In this document: in pieces, positions 39,711 through 46,080 of the stretch
Layout: every line of letters begins with the position of its first letter
Position numbering within the stretch: the stretch's first letter is position 1
NCBI RefSeq assembly: GCF_022808695.1
Contig: NZ_JAKZKW010000012.1
Coordinates: forward strand, 62,903 to 108,982
Origin: Fundidesulfovibrio soli
Lineage (GTDB): Bacteria > Desulfobacterota > Desulfovibrionia > Desulfovibrionales > Desulfovibrionaceae
DNA: 46,080 nt
Reading direction: 5' to 3'
The notes under the pieces: generated by a model
The model's input: the letters and a program-made list of their open reading frames with translations, nothing else
Databases searched by the model: none
What the model was told of the DNA's origin: nothing
Made by a program: the position numbers and the translations under genes

Positions 39711-40190
39711 TTAATCGCGATAATGTTTACCACGTGGTTTGCGCTTGCGCGGGTAGACCCATGTCGATAATCGGTTGACTGTGCGCTCAATCTCTTCCTC
39801 CGAAGGGTCCTTGTCTTCTATCATCTCCAGGGCAAGTATTCGAAGTGCTTCATCAGCTGTCTTCCCTTGTTCTACAAGCGCATCAAAGTCTGCCCTCGTA
39901 AAGCTGTGTCGCGTTTCATTTAATGTTCCATGTATTGTATTTACTGGCTTGCCCCTGCGGCGTTTTCCTTCAAGAAGGTCTGCGGCATACTCCAGGATTT
40001 CGCACGGTATGTTTACCTCAACCAGGTTACGCAGGCTCTTCGCAATAAGTCGCGGAGACACATTTTTACCTGAACTGATCAGGTCCGCCACGCAATCTAA
40101 AGTATACTCTTGCAGCCCGACATCTTCTGCAGCTTCCCATTGCTGCTCTTCAGTGAGAGAGCCCCAGTCGATCTTTCGACGCGTCGCCAT
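39711..40190 (-). CDS. Hypothetical island protein (159 aa)
   Basis: This is a soluble, helical and charged protein starting MATRRKIDWGSLTEEQQWEA and ending in a basic KRKPRGKHYRD tail. It contains LISSGKNVSPRLIAKSLRNL and HSFTRADFDALVEQGKTADE. It is AT-richer than its neighbours. I do not recognise a family. The basic tail and its place between excisionase and integrase suggest a DNA-binding or replication-accessory role, but this is only inference. Confidence 0.7.
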   Translation of the reverse strand: MATRRKIDWGSLTEEQQWEAAEDVGLQEYTLDCVADLISSGKNVSPRLIAKSLRNLVEVNIPCEILEYAADLLEGKRRRGKPVNTIHGTLNETRHSFTRADFDALVEQGKTADEALRILALEMIEDKDPSEEEIERTVNRLSTWVYPRKRKPRGKHYRD

Positions 40191-40223
40191 TTACCACCTC
40201 AGATGGTGCTCGCTAGCACTGCG

Positions 40224-41378
40224 CTACGCTGATTCCGATTTTTGCGAGCCAATACTCCCCAAGATATCCCCAGCCACCTCGGAAGCCCGTTTCAGAGCGT
40301 CATCACGCAAGTGGCTATACCTCTTTGTCATCGTGGCGGACTTGTGAGTCAAGAGTTTCTGCAGCGTCAGCATGTCCACCTGCCCGGATGACGCCAGCGT
40401 GGAGGCGAACACGTGGCGCAGGCCATGGAGCGGGCGGAAACTGGCGGGCAGCCCGGCCCTTTTCTTGATGATGTTGCTGGCGATCTGGATGGTGGTGCGC
40501 TGCTTGCCGTTCTTGCCGGGGAAGACGTATGGCGTGTCCGGAATCCGTGGATGACCGTCGAGTACTCGCCTGGCCATCTCGTTCAGCGGTATCTTCTGGT
40601 CCTTGCCGCCCTTGGGGCTGCGGATGAAGATGAACCCCCGCAGAAAATCGACATCGTCCCAGCGCAGTTTGAATAGCTCGCCTCGCCTCATGCCCGTGTA
40701 TAGCGCCAACCTCATGAAGTTGGCCGCCTGGGCATTGGGTTCGGCCTCGATGGCGGCGATAAGGCGAGCCAACTCATCGGGATCGAGGTCCTCGGTGACC
40801 TCGTTATTGACATGCGGCAGGCTGATATTCAGCCGTTTGGGGTCGGGGGCATCGCAGAGCCCCTTGGCCACACCGAAGTGGATTATTCGCTTCAGCAACG
40901 CCATGACGTGCTTAACCGTTTGCGGAGTCTTGGTCTTCAGGAGCCGTATGCGCAGGCGGTCTACATCCATGGTCAGAATCTCCGTCGGGATGCGCGCTCC
41001 GAACGCGGGCGCGAGATACTTGTTGAAGCGGGAGCTGTCTGTGCTCAGACCGTGAGTAGCAGTCCGATGGCTCCGGTACTCCTCCCAGAGGCGGGAGAGC
41101 GTCCACCGATTTTGAGCCGCGAGGCGCTCGGCCTCTTCGGCTTCACGGCGAGCCTGATTTGACGGTGCCCTCCCTTCAATACGCTCCGCCCTGATCCTCG
41201 AAGCTTTGGCAGGGGTCATGGCGTCCTGGTGCTGTCGCCCAGCCTTCTCCTCGATAAGACGTCCATCTCGGCGATACCTGATGACGAAGATCTTCTCGGC
41301 GCGGCCGTCCGTGATGGATTTCCCCTTGTAGTAGTAGACGCCCGGGTAGTCGGTCTTGAAGCGCTCTTGGGCTGGCAT
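40224..41378 (-). CDS. Tyrosine integrase of the island
   Basis: The 384-residue protein starts at 41378 (MPAQERFKTDYPGVYYYKGK), preceded by AAAAGG. It has an N-terminal arm-binding domain with aromatic strands (VYYYKGKSITDGRAEKIFVI), a core-binding SAM-like domain, and a catalytic domain with all active residues: Arg in LYTGMRRGELFKLRW, His-x-x-Arg in LHGLRHVFAS, His in LLTHKSATMT and Tyr in KRYSHL. It reads inward from attR. It should catalyse recombination between the 47-bp repeats in tRNA-Glu. Confidence 0.95.
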   Translation of the reverse strand: MPAQERFKTDYPGVYYYKGKSITDGRAEKIFVIRYRRDGRLIEEKAGRQHQDAMTPAKASRIRAERIEGRAPSNQARREAEEAERLAAQNRWTLSRLWEEYRSHRTATHGLSTDSSRFNKYLAPAFGARIPTEILTMDVDRLRIRLLKTKTPQTVKHVMALLKRIIHFGVAKGLCDAPDPKRLNISLPHVNNEVTEDLDPDELARLIAAIEAEPNAQAANFMRLALYTGMRRGELFKLRWDDVDFLRGFIFIRSPKGGKDQKIPLNEMARRVLDGHPRIPDTPYVFPGKNGKQRTTIQIASNIIKKRAGLPASFRPLHGLRHVFASTLASSGQVDMLTLQKLLTHKSATMTKRYSHLRDDALKRASEVAGDILGSIGSQKSESA

Positions 41379-41392
41379 GGAAACACCTTTTG

Positions 41393-41481
41393 GTGGGGTA
41401 TGGCCTGCACCCCACCTCACCCTAGTTTTTTCATGTGCGGACAACGATCTCCGTGACTCAGTACCCCACGCTATACCCCAC
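41393..41481. other. Probable integrase arm-type sites, right end
   Basis: Two TACCCCAC octamers (41462-41469, 41474-41481) have 12-bp spacing identical to the left end, plus an inverted pair GTGGGGTA (41393-41400) / ACCCCAC (41409-41415) directly before the integrase start. The latter could also let the integrase repress its own promoter. Confidence 0.6.
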
Positions 41482-41598
41482 ACTCGCGATCAAAATAGAT
41501 AGTTTCTGGTCGTAGTCAAGCGCAAAGGTTTCTCGGAGAAAGCCACGCTATTAGTATATTAGAGAAGAAGAAGGTAGTCAGCAGCAAATTATGTTGAT

Positions 41599-41645
41599 GG
41601 CCTCTCACGCCGCTAACAGGGGTTCAAATCCCCTTGGGGACGCCA
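41599..41645 (+). repeat. attR: 47-bp copy of the tRNA-Glu 3' end
   Basis: Exact copy of 26501-26547. The 5' half of the tRNA is absent here, so this copy is not a functional tRNA gene. Confidence 0.93.
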
Positions 41646-41653
41646 AGAAATTC

Positions 41654-41687
41654 AGCGGTTTACGCGACAAGCGTAAGCCGCTTTTTC
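41654..41687 (+). terminator. Terminator after attR
   Basis: The 11-bp stem AGCGGTTTACG / CGTAAGCCGCT (one G.T pair) is followed by TTTTTCTTTT. It was probably the original terminator of the tRNA operon before integration. In 41688-41940 I see no gene. Confidence 0.88.
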
Positions 41688-41962
41688 TTTTGTCCACACG
41701 AAGTCCACATCCCTCCCCCTGGCAGTCGTTCAAATCGTCCGGCGTCTTGTGCGAAGAGATGGCCTCTAACTTTCGGGTGGAAGACAATCTCAGTGGCCTT
41801 CTCCTTCAGTTTCTCATTCCGCCGATAACGACGCGCTGTTCATCCATTCTCACCAACTTGCAGGGGGGCATCATGGAAGGGGGGTTCCTGGTATCATTAT
41901 GTCGTGATATAGGTTGGTACGGCATTCATTTTATTTTGTAATTATTGACGGGGAGGGTATTC

Positions 41963-43447
41963 ATGGGCGGCCAGCCTGAACGTCTGAAAGGGAACGGCGC
42001 ACTGTGCTTCGAACGCAAGGCAGTCCTTTGGGGTTTCTTCATGGGGGTGATATGCTTCGCTCTCGCCAGTGCGATCTTGTTTTATTTCATGTTCAGGAAC
42101 CCCGACATTCTGATCGCGAAAATAGCTGGTTTGCATTCTGGCACGGTCGCAGCAGCGGAGAGCGGGCCGCTTAGGGAGTTGCGACAGGAGCAAAGCAGGC
42201 GGGGGCTTGAAAAAGCGAAGAAATACCTCGAGAAGGATGACCTAGCCAATGCCGGGCTATTTTTCAGCAATGCCTTGGCCAATTCCTCTCAAAAGATTGA
42301 AATTATCTCCGGGTACACGGATGCCGTGGTCAGGTGGCAAGAACGCCAACGAGCAGATGGTGGCTCGAAAAACGCCGGAGCCTTCCTTATCACGGACATG
42401 ATCACCCTCCTGAACATGCAGGTTGTTTACGTTACCCCCCCTGAAATGCCCGCCTTAATGGAAGCCATGACCAAGTTGGAGCAGCTGGAGCAGGTACCCA
42501 GGGCGTCAGGCGAAAGTCCTCCCTCACTGCCAATCGATGAGGCCTTGGTGGCTAAGATCGACGCTCTTCTGCAGACAACCGTTCCGACCGCTCCCGACAC
42601 ACTTGAGCAGCAGGAGAGGGAGTTGGGAGATTTGATTGCGGGTCTTGGGACTTTCAACAACACCGGACATGTGGCGGACCTGCTCTCCCGGCTAGAGGAG
42701 AAACGTCAGAATATCCGGAAACTCTCGGAAACCTATTCTGTCTGCAACCGCGCCAAGGATTTCCTTAAGAAGGCAGAACAAGGAGAGCCTGGTTCGGATT
42801 TCACGGCATATTACGTTTCCGCTGCCGAATCGATTCTACGTCAAATTATTCCGTTGCAGGACGACCTTACTGGATTCGACCAGTCGGTTTCTGTCCAGCT
42901 GTCCGCAGAGCTCGACCGGGTTTCCAAAGTGATCATCAGGAAGAAGTCTGAGAAAGAATTCGACAAAGTGGATGCCTTGTACCAGAAGGTGAAGAAATTT
43001 GAGAGTATATCCGCGTCTTACAAGTGCCAGGAAGCCATAGACGCATTAACCGGATTCTTGAATGAAGCACAGCCGACCCTAGTGGCAATTGCGGACCCGG
43101 ATGTGGGCAGGCGGGCCAGAGAATTCATCACCCAAAACGGGGCTCTGTTAAAAAATTGGGGGGGTGAGCAGCAAAACCGGTATGATAGGTGGGCATTAAA
43201 GGAAATATCTGACCTTTACGGGGAAACAAAGCAGTACATCGGGAAGATAAGCTCAGACAACGATAGGATCAACTCGGCGCTGCGAAGATACATTGACGAC
43301 ATCGACACGCGTCTCCTTTCTCCGACGGTCAGTCGCGCCTACAGCGAGGTTTACGAACTGTTTGTCCGGGAGCTAAAAGACGAGCAAAAGATAGAGCTTG
43401 CGAAGCACTTCGCGGTGTCATCCAAAAAGAGCTTGATGAATTTCTGA
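41963..43447 (+). CDS. Membrane-anchored coiled-coil protein of a three-gene set
   Basis: The protein is 494 residues; the ATG is preceded by GGGGAGGG at 5 bases. A short cytoplasmic N-terminus is followed by one transmembrane helix (about 20-45, GFFMGVICFALASAILFYFM), then about 445 residues outside the membrane that are largely helical and charged (LRELRQEQSRRGLEKAKKYL; AELDRVSKVIIRKKSEKEFD), with possible TPR-like parts near residues 70-110. No enzymatic motif is seen. The next gene starts 10 bp after its stop. No known family is recognised. It probably acts as a periplasmic scaffold or sensor for the partner protein. Confidence 0.72.
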   Translation: MGGQPERLKGNGALCFERKAVLWGFFMGVICFALASAILFYFMFRNPDILIAKIAGLHSGTVAAAESGPLRELRQEQSRRGLEKAKKYLEKDDLANAGLFFSNALANSSQKIEIISGYTDAVVRWQERQRADGGSKNAGAFLITDMITLLNMQVVYVTPPEMPALMEAMTKLEQLEQVPRASGESPPSLPIDEALVAKIDALLQTTVPTAPDTLEQQERELGDLIAGLGTFNNTGHVADLLSRLEEKRQNIRKLSETYSVCNRAKDFLKKAEQGEPGSDFTAYYVSAAESILRQIIPLQDDLTGFDQSVSVQLSAELDRVSKVIIRKKSEKEFDKVDALYQKVKKFESISASYKCQEAIDALTGFLNEAQPTLVAIADPDVGRRAREFITQNGALLKNWGGEQQNRYDRWALKEISDLYGETKQYIGKISSDNDRINSALRRYIDDIDTRLLSPTVSRAYSEVYELFVRELKDEQKIELAKHFAVSSKKSLMNF

Positions 43448-43456
43448 GGGGGCCGG

Positions 43457-45067
43457 GTGCGCGATATAGTCATATTCGTCTTGGTCTCGCTTGTACTTGT
43501 AGGTCCGGCTGACCTCTGGGCTGCCGACCGCCACGCGGCGGCGATATCCCTCTCGGTTGGCACCGGGCTCGTGGTGCCCGCCACTATGGATTCAGTCATG
43601 CTCGAGTCCCATGCCCTCTCCAGCAGGCGCTACACACATCTCAAGGGCGAAGTCGGCGAGAGGGTAATGGATGCTCTCGTGGGGAAGGACTGGAAAAATA
43701 TTGAGCCAAACATTGGCACCCAGGACAGAAGGGGCATCGACGGCTTGTACATGCGCTTCAAAAAAGGGAAGCCTAGCTCGCTCATGGTCGCGGAGGCCAA
43801 ATACAACACCAGTCCGCTTGGGATAACCAGCGACGGCCTCCAGATGAGCCGGGAATGGATATCGTCCAGGCTCGAGGCAATATCGAAGCGGTATTCCCAT
43901 ATGGCCGCAGACATCGCTGCAGGGGAGTATGTAGCCTCCCCGTCCCCTCCCCCGACATATGAGCCCACCGTTGGAGAGGTCGAGATGCCCGACGGACGTA
44001 AAGTGACAGTATGGAGGGACAGGCAGTCAGGGAAGTGGATGGTTTATCCACCTGAGAATGTTGACAACACGCTTCTAGCGCGGCAGATGAACAGGGTAGC
44101 TATCTATCTTCAGGGCGCTGCCGACGGCAAGATCGACTACAGGACTAGGATTGACCGGGTGCGGTTTACAGGAAACAAGCTCCTGGTCGACGTACTCGAT
44201 CCGGAGACGTCCACTGTCCGGACCATCGATGTGGACAATCTCCCTGCTGCAGATCAGCGGCGGATTAAGAACGCCATAATTGACACTATCGCAGAGGACC
44301 TCCATAAGAACGACCCGTCCGTGCGAACCCCTTCGCAGGCTCAGCAGAAGGCCAGGGTGCTCTATGAGCAGGCGGAGAAAACATGTGGACTTGAAGATTT
44401 TCTGAACCGATACCACCCCGTGGCTAAGTGGTCGCCTCTGCTGGGCGTCAAGACCGCCGCGCTGGGCGGGATCTTCGGCGGCGTTCTCGCCGGGGGCCTC
44501 GACAGCATTTTCCAGCTCATTCAAAACGGCCAAGTCAATTTGCGCAGGGCAGGCACCTTCACGGCCTTGGGAGCCCTAAGCGAGTTCTCCGGCGTTTGGG
44601 CCGGATCACAATTCGCGTACGGGCTGGAGTCGCTTGCAGCCCAGAGGGTCGGAGTAGGTGTGTCGTCTTTAGGGCTGCGTCCGGTATCCGGCTTTATCGG
44701 CGGAGCAGCAGGCGGAGCGGTCACTGCGACGCTATTCTCGTTCGGCTCTTACTGGCTTGGGTATTCGGACCTTACAACCGCCCAGAGAAACACGGTGGCT
44801 GGGGTCGCGGGGTCCGTCGTGGGGGCCGCTGCCAGCACAGCCATTTCCTCACTGTCGGGGGCCGCTGCGGCGAACGCCGGTCTAATGGGAGGAGGAGCGT
44901 TGGCGGCGGGCGGTCTGGGAGGTACGATAATAATTTCAGGAGGAGTCGCAATAATCGTTATTGCGACAGCTGCCGGTGTTATGTATATATATCATATTTC
45001 AGACAAAACTACGGAAATGAAAAAAGTGGGGGCGGTCGTCAACGCGATATATAGGAGCGCGAAGTAG
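43457..45067 (+). CDS. Secreted protein with PD-(D/E)xK-like domain and glycine-rich membrane helices
   Basis: It starts at GTG (MRDIVIFVLVSLVLVGPADL), 536 residues, with a Sec signal ending near WAA. Residues about 60-150 resemble a restriction-endonuclease-like nuclease: GERVMDAL, NIEPNIGTQDRRGIDGLY (D95) and LMVAEAKYNTSPLG (E113-x-K115). A middle beta-rich part follows (about 165-270). Residues about 335-510 form several hydrophobic glycine/alanine-rich segments (GVKTAALGGIFGGVLAGGL; GFIGGAAGGAVTATLF; GTIIISGGVAIIVIATAAGV), likely membrane-inserted. With a signal peptide the nuclease domain would face the periplasm. I do not recognise the full architecture. It is coupled to the upstream coiled-coil gene. 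Confidence 0.7.
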   Translation: MRDIVIFVLVSLVLVGPADLWAADRHAAAISLSVGTGLVVPATMDSVMLESHALSSRRYTHLKGEVGERVMDALVGKDWKNIEPNIGTQDRRGIDGLYMRFKKGKPSSLMVAEAKYNTSPLGITSDGLQMSREWISSRLEAISKRYSHMAADIAAGEYVASPSPPPTYEPTVGEVEMPDGRKVTVWRDRQSGKWMVYPPENVDNTLLARQMNRVAIYLQGAADGKIDYRTRIDRVRFTGNKLLVDVLDPETSTVRTIDVDNLPAADQRRIKNAIIDTIAEDLHKNDPSVRTPSQAQQKARVLYEQAEKTCGLEDFLNRYHPVAKWSPLLGVKTAALGGIFGGVLAGGLDSIFQLIQNGQVNLRRAGTFTALGALSEFSGVWAGSQFAYGLESLAAQRVGVGVSSLGLRPVSGFIGGAAGGAVTATLFSFGSYWLGYSDLTTAQRNTVAGVAGSVVGAAASTAISSLSGAAAANAGLMGGGALAAGGLGGTIIISGGVAIIVIATAAGVMYIYHISDKTTEMKKVGAVVNAIYRSAK

Positions 45068-45127
45068 GGTTGGCAGGTCGCGGCAAGTCACAAGTATCCC
45101 CACCATCACCAGGGAGGGCGTTTAATT

Positions 45128-45451
45128 ATGGCCAAAGAGAAAAACAAGGGGGATGGACAATCCCCAGGGGAGACGATTCTGAAGATCGTTAACCCCAGCA
45201 CCGGTACCCCTACACATTTCGCTTACTCAGCTAAATCGCTGGCAATCTCTCATGATGGAGAAGTGATTGGTCAGACGATACCACTCGCTCGCGTCGAAGA
45301 TGTTGCAAAAAGAATAGGTGTTCATCGCATGGCAATTCCAATCCATATGATAGAACACGACTTGCCAGTGTATTCGATCGGATCGGATGACTTCATCAAC
45401 ATGGAAGACCTTAAATTTTTGATCGAAGAGATTGGCTTCTCATTTTGGTAG
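45128..45451 (+). CDS. Small soluble protein of the three-gene set
   Basis: The 107-residue protein starts MAKEKNKGDGQSPGETILKI, with GGGAGG about 10 bases upstream, 60 bp after the nuclease-like gene. It has no signal peptide or membrane helix, is mixed alpha/beta and ends in an acidic helix (INMEDLKFLIEEIGFSFW). It is AT-richer than the core. No family is recognised. Its place as last small cytoplasmic member would suit a regulator or an immunity-like partner, but this is inference. Confidence 0.6.
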   Translation: MAKEKNKGDGQSPGETILKIVNPSTGTPTHFAYSAKSLAISHDGEVIGQTIPLARVEDVAKRIGVHRMAIPIHMIEHDLPVYSIGSDDFINMEDLKFLIEEIGFSFW

Positions 45452-45491
45452 GTAGGCGAAGAATGCTTTGATGGTTGTATTTCTTGAAAGG

Positions 45492-45956
45492 CTACATGTT
45501 TTCTTTCCCCGTCCTGGCTGAAATGCGGGAGATCTTTCCTGGACCGCGTTGACCCATGACTGCCTCCATGGCCTCCTGGGTCTGCTTCAGGCCCAGGCTC
45601 TGGAGGTAGCGGGTGGTTGTCTGCGGCGACTTGTGCCGAAGCACAGCCTGGACCACGGCCACCGGCTGCCCTTCGCGGTACAGGAGGCTCGCCGTCAGGT
45701 GGCGGATGGCGTGGAAGCCGAACGTTTTCACCTCAGCCTTCTCGCACAGGCGCTCCATGAAATGCTGGCGATTGGTGAACGGCTCACCCAGGTAATCCTT
45801 ACAGAAAGCATATTCCTCTATGTTCACGAAGACATGATCTGACTTGATGGGCCGGTGTTCCCACCACGCCAGGAGAACCTTCTTGAGGCGTAGCACCATG
45901 GGCACTGGGTCGGCCTCCAGGTCGCCCCCGGCGCGTTTTCTGGTCCAGAGGGTTGA
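45492..45956 (-). pseudogene. Truncated tyrosine recombinase
   Basis: The C-terminal catalytic part is present: LWTRKRAGGDLEADPVP, LRLKKVLLAWWEHRP, FGFHAIRHLTASLLYREG (His-x-x-Arg), VLRHKSPQTTTRYLQSLG (His and Tyr) and a short tail. The N-terminal domains and the first catalytic Arg are missing, because the frame runs into the edge of an IS3-type element near 45970. It is probably the remnant of the integrase of a second island that carried the three-gene set. Confidence 0.82.
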
Positions 45957-45972
45957 GGTGGATGCGGAAAAT

Positions 45973-46080
45973 TGGACAGTTCGCTAAGCTGGAGTCCTCA
46001 AGCGAGGAGGACGGTCTACGATGTCCAAGCGAAGGAAGTTTTCTGCGGAGTTCAAAGCCAAGGTGGCCCTGGAGGCTTTG
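45973..46080 (+). mobile_element. IS3-type insertion sequence, left end (runs off window)
   Basis: A terminal-repeat-like TGGACAGTTCGCTAAGCTGG at 45973 is followed 48 bp later by an IS3 OrfA start. The element interrupts the tyrosine recombinase gene. Confidence 0.7.
46021..46080 (+). CDS. IS3-family transposase OrfA (partial)
   Basis: The ATG has GGAGGA at 8 bases; the first 20 codons read MSKRRKFSAEFKAKVALEAL, the typical beginning of IS3-group OrfA helix-turn-helix proteins. The rest lies beyond the window. Confidence 0.9.
   Translation, partial: MSKRRKFSAEFKAKVALEAL

Larger units (their letters stand above)
26501..41645. mobile_element. tRNA-Glu-integrated genomic island (15.1 kb)
   Basis: It is bounded by the 47-bp att repeats, with an intact tyrosine integrase at the right end reading inward. 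Known cargo comprises IS remnants, an RND efflux operon, a crotonase-like gene, a zinc-ribbon protein, a primase-helicase, an AlpA-like regulator and a small unknown protein. All the protein genes lie on the minus strand. The integrase-regulator-primase set resembles satellite-type integrative elements; no capsid or conjugation gene is present. Confidence 0.88.

Noticed and set aside
41599-41645. A second tRNA-Glu gene at attR
   Set aside because: Only the 3' part from the anticodon stem onward is present; acceptor 5' strand and D-arm are missing.

Overview
The window looks like a high-GC Desulfovibrionaceae-type chromosome (Desulfovibrio/Fundidesulfovibrio-like). That view rests on the GC-rich codon use, a very large LctP-family lactate permease, GC-rich palindromic intergenic repeats and the protein families present; no 16S gene is in the window, so the placement is inference.

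Layout. 1-7.1 kb is ordinary chromosome, all on the minus strand: modB-modC preceded by a tiny overlapping gene, a GAF-SpoIIE phosphatase, a secreted seven-repeat RCC1 protein and a GAF-PAS hybrid histidine kinase. 7.2-15.5 kb is phage-like: a terminase-portal operon, then two tandem cassettes. Each cassette has a minus-strand gene with an identical 52-residue N-terminus and an unrelated C-terminus, facing several tiny plus-strand membrane-protein genes across a terminator hairpin. Near-identical hairpin leaders punctuate these units. More copies of the hairpin lie at 15.8 kb and 20.1 kb, the last one just upstream of an isolated phage adaptor gene. This suggests dispersed phage-derived genes under common control, as in a gene-transfer-agent-like or bacteriocin-like particle. 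16-18.4 kb holds a lactate permease fused to two Cache-like sensor repeats. 20.2-25.2 kb holds a NYN RNase and a tightly overlapping operon (radical SAM, nucleotidyltransferase-GNAT fusion, GHMP kinase-SIS fusion) that looks like nucleotide-heptose synthesis.

26.3-41.6 kb starts with tRNA-Lys and tRNA-Glu(CTC). A 15.1-kb integrative island follows the tRNA-Glu and is bounded by 47-bp direct repeats of its 3' end. It carries a broken ISL3-type IS, a fragment of a second transposase, a tripartite RND efflux operon, an atypical crotonase, a zinc-ribbon protein, a primase-helicase with a long inverted repeat beside it, an AlpA-like regulator and a tyrosine integrase. Repeated TACCCCAC motifs with 12-bp spacing lie at both island ends and look like integrase arm sites.

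41.6-46.1 kb, outside attR, holds an unfamiliar three-gene set: a membrane-anchored coiled-coil protein, a secreted protein with a PD-(D/E)xK-like nuclease motif plus glycine-rich membrane helices, and a small soluble protein. It is followed by a truncated integrase interrupted by an IS3-type element that runs off the window.

The two most interesting unexplained systems are the hairpin-led conserved-head/variable-tail cassettes at 10.9-14.8 kb and the three-gene nuclease set at 42-45.5 kb.
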